Shown here: positions 24,556 to 32,936 of the stretch, piece by piece | Position numbering within the stretch: the stretch's first letter is position 1 | Layout: every line of letters starts with the position of its first letter | Made by a program: the position numbers and the translations under genes | The notes under the pieces: model-generated | Seen by the model: only the letters and a program-made list of their open reading frames with translations | What the model was told of the DNA's origin: nothing | Database searches by the model: none | Assembly (NCBI GenBank): GCA_016188575.1 | Contig: JACPHN010000126.1 | Coordinates: forward strand, 14,105-78,104 | Direction: 5' to 3' | DNA length: 64,000 nucleotides | From: Candidatus Schekmanbacteria bacterium | GTDB lineage: Bacteria > CSSED10-310 > JACPHN01

Positions 24556-25547
24556 GCGGCCCACTCCAATACCCGCTCTCCAAGCCGGGCGGTTCCACTC
24601 ATGAGGTCATGGGCAAGGCGCAGCCAGCGGGGCCGCGGTGCTCCTGGTCTGGGGAAGTAGAAGTCGATAGCCAGGTTGTTGGCCTTGAGCAGCATGTCCG
24701 GAGGAATGTAGATGCCCCGCGTTCCGCCGTCGGCCTGTCCCATCGCCTGAAAGATCTCGAGCTGGTTACTGATACCGTTGCGGAACACGCGGTGCAGGTC
24801 CACGCCCAGCGCCTCGAATGACTCGCGCAGCAGTATTGTCGCCCAAACGATAAACGTCGTCACCTTGACCTGAAAAAGCTGTAGGCGAAGGGACTCCGCG
24901 CGGCTCAGCTTCGCGAGCATGGCCGGCAAGAACATGACGCCAAGGCCGACGTGGCGCGCCTCGTCTTGCTCAAAGTAGGGCATCAGCTCGGCGAGGACGG
25001 GCTCGACCCCCCCTTTGGCGACGCCGCGGAACAAGTGCACAGCCACGTTTTCGACGAGGAGCTGCATGCCAATGAGCTTTTCGACGAGGCTGCCCGCTTC
25101 GAGCACGCTCACGAGTATGGCACGGGTGTACCCGTCCAGCGGCGGAACGTCGACGCCGAGAGCGAGCAGATAGTCGCGCATGGTGTAGAAATGCCGCGCC
25201 TCGTCAAAGGCCTGCCCGGTCGCCGCCATCTTGGCCTCGACGTCGTCGAGCGCCTCGGCGATCTCCGCGGAGATGTGCCATGCCGCCAGCTCGCCCCACA
25301 GGATGATGCTAAAGACGCGCGCGATCGCCTCCTTCTTGGGCGCTGGCAGCGAAATCCCGCCGTGCCTCTGGAGCAACCGGTCCAGAACCTCGCGGCCATC
25401 CCACGCCTTTTTTTGACCGATGTGGTAGAGGCGTTCGAGCCGTCCGAACGAAAGCTGCGCTTCCTTGAGGTAATCGCGCTCGATCAGGCGATAGGGGGGA
25501 AACTGGGCATTGTTGCGGCCGGAAATGGAGCTCAGAATCTCGACCAT
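24552..25547 (-). CDS. Ferritin-like diiron protein
   Basis: A 331-residue, mostly helical protein (start ATG 25547, behind GGAGCAGAG). Two E-x-x-H iron motifs are visible: FDEARHF near residue 115 and EQDEARHVG near 197. Additional acidic residues in neighbouring helices (LWGELAAWH near 82, SLVEKLIG near 150) complete the four-helix diiron pattern. This is the layout of R2-like oxidases and metal-dependent hydroxylases. The substrate is unknown. It is the first gene of a three-gene unit with the small membrane protein and the TPR-AAA+ ATPase. Confidence 0.82.
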   Translation of the reverse strand: MVEILSSISGRNNAQFPPYRLIERDYLKEAQLSFGRLERLYHIGQKKAWDGREVLDRLLQRHGGISLPAPKKEAIARVFSIILWGELAAWHISAEIAEALDDVEAKMAATGQAFDEARHFYTMRDYLLALGVDVPPLDGYTRAILVSVLEAGSLVEKLIGMQLLVENVAVHLFRGVAKGGVEPVLAELMPYFEQDEARHVGLGVMFLPAMLAKLSRAESLRLQLFQVKVTTFIVWATILLRESFEALGVDLHRVFRNGISNQLEIFQAMGQADGGTRGIYIPPDMLLKANNLAIDFYFPRPGAPRPRWLRLAHDLMSGTARLGERVLEWAA

Positions 25548-25708
25548 ACGCTCTGCTCCCTCGGCTTGGGCGCGAAGGCGCCCAATGGTAATTGGCTTAC
25601 ACGAATGCGATGACGTCGTCAAGCCTTCGCCACCGCCCGACATTGCGAGCGGCGGCGAAGGCGCGGCACTTCGGGAGCAATGGGGTACGGCGGGCCGCCG
25701 CAACGTTC

Positions 25709-26932
25709 TCAATCGTAGGGATCGTAGTCGACCTCCTCCGGGATTAGCGAGCCGAGCTCGCGCAGGCAGGCTTCGGCGCGCGGGCCGCCGATCTGCTTCA
25801 GGGCAGCCCCGACCTGGCTCGCTTGATAGGCCTCGCAGCCGCCGCGCACAAAGGCGGCGAGCGGCGCGATCACGCGCTCGTCCACGACACCGCACAGCAC
25901 GTAGGCGGTATACCACTGCGGTCGCGCCAACAGCGAGCCGATCAATGCCTCGACGACGCGTGGGTCATCTCGGTGTGAGGCGAGACCGAGCACAGCGGCG
26001 CTCGCGAGGGTGGCGTTGACGTTCGGAGCGCGGAGGATGGCGACAAAGGGCGCGATCACGCGGGCGTCGCGACTGGTGGCCAGGGCCCGCGCGGCGAGGT
26101 CTCGCAGCGCGGGGTCGGCGAGATCGGCGATCAGCGCCTCGATGGCCACCTCATGGACCGTCCAGGGCAGACTGTCCAGTCCGAGCTGCGCCGCCGCGGA
26201 CGCGCGCACAAAGGGATCGGCATGAAGCGCGAGCGGGACAAGCGCCTCCTTGGCGCCGCCGGCATGGAGGCTGCAAATGGCCTCGGCCGTCAGCGCGTGG
26301 TCCGTATTCTGCGCGATGAGGGCGACGAGCGGTGCCACCGCCTCCGGCCAGCCCAGGCGCGCCAGCGCCAACAGCGCCGCCCGCCGAGCTCGCGGTGAGC
26401 GGTCTTTTGCGTACATCGCGGCGAGCGGCGCCAGGGCGTCCTCACACATCCTCGCGACCGCCTTGCGAAAATCGTCGCCCCAGAGGCCGCCTTTGGAGCG
26501 TACGCAATCCTTGGCCTCCGACAGGCGACACAGGGCGCGCGCCGCGGCCTCGCGAACACCCGGGTCGGAGTCCCGCAGCGCCTCGCACAAGGCCGCTACA
26601 TTCTCATCGCTCGCCGGGACGTCATGCCAGCAGCCCAGTCCCTTGGTGATGGCCCAGGCACCGGTCATGGCGATGGCCTCCCCGAGCGCACTGGCGCATG
26701 CTCGCCGGATCGACGCGACGGGGTCCAGTAGGAGTGGCCCTACGAGGAGGCTGGAAAGCTCCCACTGCCAGTTCGCAACCGCGCGGATGGCGAGGAGGCG
26801 GTCCCGCGAGTTGCGGCTTCCCAACACGATGCGCGCGGCATCGCGGCGCGCGTACACGTCCGGGCTTGCAAGCGCTTCACGCAGAGATGGATCAATCACC
26901 TTAGCTCCCCATGCCCGGAGCCGAACTGCCAT
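25709..26932 (-). CDS. HEAT-repeat (PBS-lyase-type) protein
   Basis: A 407-residue protein from the ATG at 26932 (MAVRLRAWGAKVIDPSL); an upstream in-frame ATG at 27034 would add 34 residues of weak composition. The whole chain is built from about 11-12 HEAT repeats with recurring ...DPxVRxxAAxALxxL... units (SDPGVREAAARALCRL, ADPFVRASAAAQLGL). The C-terminus is acidic (PEEVDYDPYD). Such proteins are scaffolds or phycobilin-lyase-like adaptors; no enzyme motif is present. Roughly 345 bp upstream have no clear gene. Confidence 0.85.
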   Translation of the reverse strand: MAVRLRAWGAKVIDPSLREALASPDVYARRDAARIVLGSRNSRDRLLAIRAVANWQWELSSLLVGPLLLDPVASIRRACASALGEAIAMTGAWAITKGLGCWHDVPASDENVAALCEALRDSDPGVREAAARALCRLSEAKDCVRSKGGLWGDDFRKAVARMCEDALAPLAAMYAKDRSPRARRAALLALARLGWPEAVAPLVALIAQNTDHALTAEAICSLHAGGAKEALVPLALHADPFVRASAAAQLGLDSLPWTVHEVAIEALIADLADPALRDLAARALATSRDARVIAPFVAILRAPNVNATLASAAVLGLASHRDDPRVVEALIGSLLARPQWYTAYVLCGVVDERVIAPLAAFVRGGCEAYQASQVGAALKQIGGPRAEACLRELGSLIPEEVDYDPYD

Positions 26933-27276
26933 AACCTGTCCGGCCGCGTCTCTCGCCAGCACTCGCGCAGCGCCAGAAAAAGCGGGTTCCGCGGCACGCG
27001 CTGTGGAACCCGCAAAGTGGCGCAAACAGCTCATGACCGCAACCCAGTCTCCTGTTCCAAACTACCCCGTAGCACCTTGAAAAACAAGGGCTTCATATAG
27101 GAAGCCAAGTCGGCCCCAAGCTCCCGCCCGGGAAGGAGCTTTTCTCCCCCGATTTCCAAGTTCCGGACGAGGATGCTGAGTTTGCAGCGAAACCGGATAC
27201 CAAGGGCATCGCCACAACCCATGGTCTTGGTTCGCCGTACATCCGGCTCGATTCCGAAAATCGGAATCGAGCTGAC

Positions 27277-27924
27277 CTACGTGCCCGGCGGTTCCGTCCC
27301 GCGACTCATGATCTCAATATAGCCCGCGTAACTGAACAGGCGGTTGCGCTCTTGGGCGGTCAGCTCCTTCACGATGCCGAGCTGCTCTTCGGCCGGAGGC
27401 GGAACGAAGGCCGCGTTGCCCGGTCGGGTGCCGCCGATCCAGTTCTGGCTGCGCCGGAGCTCGCCTGGCGTCTGATTGCTGCCCCGGCCCTTGGTCAATA
27501 GCACACCGTGGATCTCCCGGAACAACCGCAGCGACAGCGGCAGTCCTTCCTCCAACAGGCGCAGGCCGTGCTCGAGGGCGGCGACATAGTTGCTGACCTC
27601 CCGCACATCATCCAGTGGCACGCCGGGTTCCTGCTCCAGCTCGAACAGCAGCAGGTCCGACAGCGACGACTGGGTGCCCTCAATCATGGAGGACAGCACC
27701 GCCTCCTTGCGGACGTACATGTAGAGGAATAACGAGGTGTCCGGCAGCAGCGTCGAAACGCTGTCCAGCCGCCCGAGCGCCAGCAGCGCCTGATCGAGCT
27801 TGCTGTGCAGCTCTGGCGTCCAGTCGATGGGCGGACGCGGTGGCAGCGGCCCGGGCACGAAGGCGTGGGCCTTCTCACCCACAGTCGAGATGATCACGTA
27901 TCTGCCCTGGAGCTCTCGCTTCAT
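27277..27924 (-). pseudogene. Fic-family gene with in-frame internal deletion of the catalytic core
   Basis: The 215-residue frame begins like full-length class II Fic AMP-transferases: N-terminal domain, the inhibitory motif SSMIEGTQSS near residues 78-87, and SNYVAALEHGL...LFREIHGVLL. It proceeds to RRSQNWIGGTRPGNAAFVPPP near 160-180. It should then continue to the HPFxDGNGR active site, but instead jumps after PPAEEQLG to TAQERNRLFSYAGYIEIMSRGTEP, which is the C-terminal end of such proteins. About 150 residues, including the FIC motif, are missing, so adenylylation is impossible. Whether the short protein is still made (for example as a decoy inhibitor) is open. Confidence 0.82.
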
Positions 27925-27942
27925 CCTGCCTGCCTCGAACCC

Positions 27943-27965
27943 AAAATAAGATTCGTTCTTATTTT
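27943..27965. promoter_or_regulatory. Palindromic operator candidate before the Fic gene
   Basis: AAAATAAGA (27943-27951), five spacer bases, and its exact complement TCTTATTTT (27957-27965). It is A/T-rich in a GC-rich region and sits 18 bp upstream of the Fic ATG, a position suited for autoregulation through the lost winged-helix part. The next 300 bp up to the tmRNA terminator hold no gene that I can support. Confidence 0.6.
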
Positions 27966-28261
27966 ATCTTAGCTGCGCATCCTAAAACAAAAACTCGGGA
28001 AGGAAAAATCAAGCGGAAGAGCTCGATGACGCGATTGGAGGTCGCTCCGAGCTGCAGGAGGTGGCGCCGCCAGAGATCACCGTAGAAACCCAGGCGGGGA
28101 TCCGACCGCTCCCGCCGTTTCGCGGCATCCTCCGGCAAATGCTCCAGGGAGTTGCTGAGCACCGCCCGCCGGTGGTCGGGGTCAGCAGTGGCGCCTTACT
28201 CGCAAGCTTACTCACTCAGGCCTTGACCGTCAACGGACGTCGGCGTGTGCTGCGCAACGAA

Positions 28262-28302
28262 AAGGCCCGGGAACCGCTTGCTTGTGCGCTTTCCCGGACC
28301 TT
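28262..28302 (-). terminator. Intrinsic terminator of ssrA
   Basis: On the minus strand AAGGTCCGGGAA (28302-28291) pairs with TTCCCGGGCCTT (28273-28262), one mismatch, and runs into TTCG. It begins 27 nt after the tmRNA 3' end. Confidence 0.75.
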
Positions 28303-28328
28303 GACGAATGGGCGTGAATACCCTTCAA

Positions 28329-28687
28329 TGGAGGCGGCGGGAATCGAACCCGCGTCCGAAGACCTTCGCTCTCGAATCTCTACATGCGTATCCGCGGCTT
28401 CGTTGCTTCGCCCCTCGGCGCGGTGCGCGGCGAACCGATCACCGAGCGGCTAGTCCTCTTGGTTCTCGTATCCACGGGGCGAGGTCCGACCTCGCAGATA
28501 CCAGCCCGTCTGTATGGCGCCCTGACTACACCCAACGAGCGAAGTGCAGGGGGCGTCGCCGTCAGTTATGCGGCGAGAGCGTACTCTTGTGTGTCGACGC
28601 TTGTGCTTTTCCCCCGTTAGTACGAGGCGAGGGGCCTCGGCACGCAATTCGAGTCTCAGTTGTCCCCGTCGAAACCTTTTCGCCCCC
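28329..28687 (-). ncRNA. ssrA: tmRNA (transfer-messenger RNA)
   Basis: A 359-nt RNA. The tRNA-like ends pair as GGGGGCG with CGCCTCC (one G-U), discriminator A, no encoded CCA. The T arm is GCGGG-TTCGATT-CCCGC, preceded by the typical GAGCGAAGGTCTTCGGAC. The 5' part reads GGTTTCGACGGGG as in other tmRNAs. The tag frame ends TAC GCT CTC GCC GCA TAA, giving ...EYALAA; reading back, (S)TSVDTQEYALAA is the likely tag, with AGC as resume codon if this phase is right. smpB ends 10 bp upstream on the same strand. Confidence 0.95.
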
Positions 28688-28697
28688 TTTCAGTTGC

Positions 28698-29180
28698 TCA
28701 ACGCCATTCCTTCATGGCGCGTTCCACTTCTCTTTTTTGCTCGCGTTCGCGCATGACCTCGCGCTTGTCGTGTTTTTGCAGTCCTTGCGCCAGGCCCAGC
28801 TCAACTTTGACACGCCCATTGTTGAAATAAAGGGACAGGGGCACGAGCGTGAGACCGCGCTCAATGGTCTTCCCGGCAAGCCGATGGATTTCCCGTTTGT
28901 GAAGCAGAAGCTTGCGTTCCCGCTCCGCCTCGTGGTTGACATGCGTTCCATTTCGATACGGCGTAATGTGGCACCCTGTCAGGAACATCTCACCGTTGCG
29001 CACCTGCGCGTAGGAGTCTTTCAGATTCGCCTTGCCTTCGCGAAGCGACTTCACCTCGGTCCCGGTAAGGCAGATCCCCGCTTCGATTCTCTCGGTGATC
29101 TCGTAATCGAAGTGAGCTTTGCGATTCTGCGCGATGACCTTGCGCCCTTCGCCCTGTTTCTGTTTGTCGCTGCCGCCCAT
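28698..29180 (-). CDS. smpB: SsrA-binding protein SmpB
   Basis: A 160-residue partner of tmRNA in trans-translation. Family motifs: QNRKAHFDYEI, GTEVKSLREGKANL, the RKLLLHKREI segment with conserved leucines and histidine, and the basic C-terminal tail KHDKREVMREREQKREVER that enters the decoding centre. The length is typical (about 150-165). It lies immediately upstream of ssrA, so the two are probably cotranscribed or the ssrA promoter lies in the end of smpB. Confidence 0.97.
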   Translation of the reverse strand: MGGSDKQKQGEGRKVIAQNRKAHFDYEITERIEAGICLTGTEVKSLREGKANLKDSYAQVRNGEMFLTGCHITPYRNGTHVNHEAERERKLLLHKREIHRLAGKTIERGLTLVPLSLYFNNGRVKVELGLAQGLQKHDKREVMREREQKREVERAMKEWR

Positions 29181-29253
29181 CGCCGTGCTCCCTGTCTTCC
29201 GTAATTATACAGCATTCGAGCGGCTTCTGTCCACTGCTGACGTGCGCGGCCGC

Positions 29254-30483
29254 TCAACGACCTTGCGCGGCCGCGCTGGGCGCCGCATCGGTCGCTTTGC
29301 CGCCTGGTGTAGCCGCCGCGGGCGGCGACGCAGCTTTTCCCGGCTCCGCATCCGCCGATGGGCGCGCCAGGCTAGTAAGGCCGTACATCTCCAGGAGCTT
29401 GTTGACGTCAGTCGTGCGCAAGTCCATACCACCACCGCCGATCGGCATGAGCAGGACGCGCTTGCCCATGAGCTTGCGGGCGACGTTCATCTGCACAATG
29501 CGCCTGCCGCCGTCGCCCGCGAGAGACTCATTGTGCAGGCGCGCGGCCTCGGACTCGGCGTCGCCTTCCCTTTCCACAGCTTCCGCGAGCAGCTTCTGTT
29601 GTGCCAGGAACGCTTCCGCCCCCGTCACGATCTTCGAGAACTCCGCGTCCGCGTCGCCATGCTTGCGAGCGGCCTCGGCTCGCGCCTGCGCGAGCAACAC
29701 CTTGTTCGTTTCCCGCTGGACATTGATGTGTTCTTCAAACTTGCCAAGTTGCTCGACGAGCTGTTTTTCCTCGACTACGAGCTCCTGGTAGGTATCGGTG
29801 TAATGATGGTCCTTGTAGATGTACTTCTCAAGCTTGATGTGATAACGTTCCTGGAGCTCCTTTGCCAGCGCTTCCTTCGCTTCGTCGGCCCGCCTGTACA
29901 CCGGGCGGCGCTGGAGCTCGGCGCCGCCGTCGTCCGCAGTGTCCGGCGCTCTTTCCCCCTTGAGGTCTTCGGTCGCCATCTGCGAGAAGAAATCTCGCGG
30001 TATGCTTCGGAGAACCGCCTTGAGTACGATCTCCTCGATCTCTCGGTCGGAGCGACCGACGTTTTCCAGAATGAACGCCACTGCTTCGGTCGAGTCGTCG
30101 ATACTGTACTCGATGAGGAGATCCAAGCTGACGGTGTTGCCATCTTTGGTCTTGAGCGACAGAGGGGGATACAGCGAAATGCCGCTCTCGTCCGTTTTCG
30201 CGGCGCCACAGGCGACGATATCCTCGGCCATGCAGGCCCGCCGCGTGACCCGGGTAAGCGTGAAAAACTGCGTGACATAGGGGACGTACCAGCCGAACTG
30301 ATTCGACGGAAGCACGTCCATCGGTTTCACGCCGATGGCGATCTTGCGAACGACGACACCGACTTGCGATGGCCCCGAGCGATACTCGACGCAGCCCACG
30401 GCGGTGGCGGCAAGGCTACCCATCAGAAGGAGCTTCGAGACGATGCGCAGTGCCGAGAACGGCAATTCTTGCGTGCGTGCCAT
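29254..30483 (-). CDS. SPFH/Band-7 domain lipoprotein
   Basis: A 409-residue protein. The N-terminus carries a signal with lipobox ATAVGC, so it should be lipid-anchored rather than membrane-spanning, which is unusual for SPFH proteins. The SPFH domain covers about 40-230 (VGVVVRKIAIGVKPMDV; NTVSLDLLIEYSI; REIEEIVLKAVLRSIPRDFF). A long helical part at about 225-330 is rich in A/E/R (QARAEAARKHGDADAE). The C-terminus has an Ala/Pro-rich low-complexity tail. The stop of the other SPFH gene lies 2 bp upstream, so they form a pair like HflK/HflC. Confidence 0.85.
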   Translation of the reverse strand: MARTQELPFSALRIVSKLLLMGSLAATAVGCVEYRSGPSQVGVVVRKIAIGVKPMDVLPSNQFGWYVPYVTQFFTLTRVTRRACMAEDIVACGAAKTDESGISLYPPLSLKTKDGNTVSLDLLIEYSIDDSTEAVAFILENVGRSDREIEEIVLKAVLRSIPRDFFSQMATEDLKGERAPDTADDGGAELQRRPVYRRADEAKEALAKELQERYHIKLEKYIYKDHHYTDTYQELVVEEKQLVEQLGKFEEHINVQRETNKVLLAQARAEAARKHGDADAEFSKIVTGAEAFLAQQKLLAEAVEREGDAESEAARLHNESLAGDGGRRIVQMNVARKLMGKRVLLMPIGGGGMDLRTTDVNKLLEMYGLTSLARPSADAEPGKAASPPAAATPGGKATDAAPSAAAQGR

Positions 30484-30485
30484 GC

Positions 30486-31586
30486 CTAATTCCCCTGGGA
30501 AGCGCCGAGCATGCTCATGGCTTGATCAATGTCCAGCAAGTTGATGCCACCCGCCCCACCAACGGGCAAGATGATTGCGTCGACGCCATCGAGCACGTCG
30601 CTCATCTCGAGCGAAACCGCGTTATCGGCGCCGGCGACCTCCATCGCGGCCCGTCTCTTGCTCACCTTGGCCGAGCTCGCGCGCGCGAAGACAAGCTTGC
30701 CGTCGGCCTCATGGATGCGTTGCTGCCGCTCGGCCTCAACGAGCCGCGTGCTCGCGTAGGCGTCGCCGTCCGCTTCGATCTTGGCCGCCGCGTCCTTCCC
30801 TTCGCCGATCAGCTTGTTCAGTTGCTCCTTGAGGGCCTCCAGCCGTGCCGTCGCGGCGGTTGTCTTGACTCGCTGCTGGTTCAAGACCTTTTCTTCGATC
30901 GCATTCTCGATCGATTCGTCGTACCGAAACGCCCTCAGCAGGAGGCTGTGCACCACGATTCCCTTCTCGTCCTTCGCGAACACAGCGTTCATGTGCGCGA
31001 CAGCATCCTGGAGAAGTTGCCGGCGCCGGAGAGGATCCCGATAAAAGCCTTCGGAGCTCAAGTTGCCGAGAAACCTCCTGACGGCCTCCTGAGCGGCGTC
31101 CGCGACTGTGCCCAAGTACTTGTAAGCGCCCGGTCCCGGAGCCTTGCTGTTTTCGTAGAGATAGCCGACCTTGCCGAGAAGCTGGTACGGATCCTTGATC
31201 TCGTACAGAAGGCTGAGGTCGATGCGGGCCGGATTCTCGCCGGCCAGCTTGATTTCCATCTGCGGCATGAACTGAATACGCACGGTGGCGTCGCCGGGGC
31301 TGCCCGTAAATTCCATGAGCTGCACACCCCGGGGAAAAACGTCGAAACGCTGAAAGTAGGGCAGCACAAAGTGCAGCCCGGTCCCGTAGGGGTGCGGCAG
31401 AGCACCACTGGTAGCGGAGGAAATTTTGATGCCCCACCACCCCGGTTCTACATAGAAGGTACAGAATTTGAGGACCAAAACTGCGAGAATGGCGAGGACG
31501 GTTACCAATCCGATCAGCTTCCGCAGGATACCGCCCCGGCGATGCGGGCGGTCTTCAGGTCCAGCTTGCTCGAGATCCTTTGCCAT
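30486..31586 (-). CDS. SPFH/Band-7 membrane protein (HflK/prohibitin-like)
   Basis: A 366-residue protein. A single membrane helix lies at about 25-45 (LIGLVTVLAILAVLVLKF). The SPFH domain starts FYVEPGWWGIKI and includes GLHFVLPYFQRFDVFPRGVQLMEF and RIDLSLLYEIKDPYQLL. It is followed by the helical arm (ATARLEALKEQLNKLIGEGKDAAAKIEADGD). The pair with the downstream SPFH lipoprotein suggests a hetero-oligomeric ring at the membrane. Such complexes commonly regulate proteases or organise membrane domains. No protease gene is next to them here. Confidence 0.88.
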   Translation of the reverse strand: MAKDLEQAGPEDRPHRRGGILRKLIGLVTVLAILAVLVLKFCTFYVEPGWWGIKISSATSGALPHPYGTGLHFVLPYFQRFDVFPRGVQLMEFTGSPGDATVRIQFMPQMEIKLAGENPARIDLSLLYEIKDPYQLLGKVGYLYENSKAPGPGAYKYLGTVADAAQEAVRRFLGNLSSEGFYRDPLRRRQLLQDAVAHMNAVFAKDEKGIVVHSLLLRAFRYDESIENAIEEKVLNQQRVKTTAATARLEALKEQLNKLIGEGKDAAAKIEADGDAYASTRLVEAERQQRIHEADGKLVFARASSAKVSKRRAAMEVAGADNAVSLEMSDVLDGVDAIILPVGGAGGINLLDIDQAMSMLGASQGN

Positions 31587-31601
31587 TTCTTTCCTCGATG
31601 G

Positions 31602-32936
31602 TTAGTTCGTCGTCGAGACGCCAAAGAACGGGGGAAAGAACACCATGGTGCCACTCCCGTCGGCATTTGTGAATGAGACGCTGAGGTCGTCCGGAGTTTC
31701 CAGTCGCTTGTCTTCGCCGGCGCTGGTGAGCATGTACCCGTCGGGCAAACGGCCGTAGCGGACTGCGCCTCCCCAGGCATCGAGCAGGTCGCCGGGGCGA
31801 AGATATGCCTGTGCGATAAGAGTTTCAAGATCGGACGGCCAGTCGCCCTGGTTCAGACGATACAGCCGCAGCGCCATTTGCAGGTGGTCGAGCTGCAGCT
31901 TCGAGGAGGCGATGAGCGCCCCTCGCGGCCGCATTACCCCCAGGGGGTCCGGGGTGCCGGTGAGATCCCGCAGCCCGGTAATGATCAACGCCAGGAGGGC
32001 GACCGCGACAACGACCCCTGCCGCGACTCCAAATACGGGCGAGCTTTCCCCGCGAGTCTCCATGCTGCGCAGGATCCGCACGTCCGGCTCGACCTTGCGC
32101 TCCGTGACTTTCTGGATCAGTCCTTTGTCCAGCAGGCCGGCGAGTGCCTTGTAGGTGTCAAACTCAGGTTGCCTGGCGCGATCGACGATCTGTTGGGCCG
32201 TCAGTGAGCCATCGATCACGACCAGCGCGATCTCTTCTTCGCGCCCGAGGCGGACTTCGCGCATGCTCTGGGCATTGGCGTCATCGAGGGCGGCGCCGCC
32301 CATTTCCAAGGGGAGATCGTCGTTTTGTTGCTCCTCTTCTTGGCTTTCCTCGAAGAGCAGCTCGTTGCCACGGCTATCCAAAACCCTCATGTCTCCCCAC
32401 GTGACACGCCGAAGCACAATGGATGGAGACGGCACGCGCTGCTGGATCAGCGGCCACTCATCCATCATGCGTGCTGCTTCCAGAAGAAGCGTTTCGGAGT
32501 TCAGCGGAGAAATGTTGTCTTTATCATACTGAACCGTTTGCTCCGGATGAAAGTGATAATATCCTTCCTTCCAGCGAAACAGACGATACACAATCTGCTG
32601 AATCTGCTCCCGCAATGCACTGCGCAGCTCGTTCTGCGTTATGTACCCCTTCTTGATCAGAACGTAGCCGAGCCGTTGCAGCGTTTCCCGCTGCGTGGTG
32701 AGGGCGTCCTCGAGCTGCGCCTCGGTGACGCTCTTGCGGTTGACAAGCACCGTCCCCAGGCGATCTTCCAGGCGCCGCTCCACGCTTTCGGCAGCGACGA
32801 GCTGGCCATCGACGAAGGTAACGGTAACCGTGTCCTCCTTGGCTTGAAGTGTCAGAATACCTGTCTTTCGCTGCAATCCGATGAGCTGAAAGATTTCGGC
32901 CAATCCGAAATCCTGTAGCGTTCCTTCAAGAGCCAT
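31602..32936 (-). CDS. DUF4388 (PatA-type) protein with membrane helix and pilin-like C-terminal domain
   Basis: A 444-residue protein. The ATG at 32936 overlaps the preceding stop as TAATG, so translation is coupled. Residues 1-110 are a DUF4388/PatA N-terminal domain (GTLQDFGLAEIFQLIGLQRK TGILTL), and a winged-helix-like segment follows (TEAQLEDALTTQRETLQRLGYVL). A membrane helix lies near 300-320 (GVAAGVVVAVALLALIITGL). The C-terminal 110 residues resemble the globular part of major pseudopilins: a helix (QMALRLYRLNQGDWP), then LRPGDLLDAWGGAVRYGRLPDGY and a final SAGEDKRLETPDDLS. It probably links a signal to membrane or envelope structures; function not known. Confidence 0.8.
   Translation of the reverse strand: MALEGTLQDFGLAEIFQLIGLQRKTGILTLQAKEDTVTVTFVDGQLVAAESVERRLEDRLGTVLVNRKSVTEAQLEDALTTQRETLQRLGYVLIKKGYITQNELRSALREQIQQIVYRLFRWKEGYYHFHPEQTVQYDKDNISPLNSETLLLEAARMMDEWPLIQQRVPSPSIVLRRVTWGDMRVLDSRGNELLFEESQEEEQQNDDLPLEMGGAALDDANAQSMREVRLGREEEIALVVIDGSLTAQQIVDRARQPEFDTYKALAGLLDKGLIQKVTERKVEPDVRILRSMETRGESSPVFGVAAGVVVAVALLALIITGLRDLTGTPDPLGVMRPRGALIASSKLQLDHLQMALRLYRLNQGDWPSDLETLIAQAYLRPGDLLDAWGGAVRYGRLPDGYMLTSAGEDKRLETPDDLSVSFTNADGSGTMVFFPPFFGVSTTN

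Noticed and set aside
27277-27924. Active Fic AMP-transferase or complete toxin-antitoxin gene
   Set aside because: The catalytic HPFxDGNGR motif and surrounding core are absent.
29119-30489. Plus-strand open frame of 456 codons
   Set aside because: Antisense of the SPFH lipoprotein gene.
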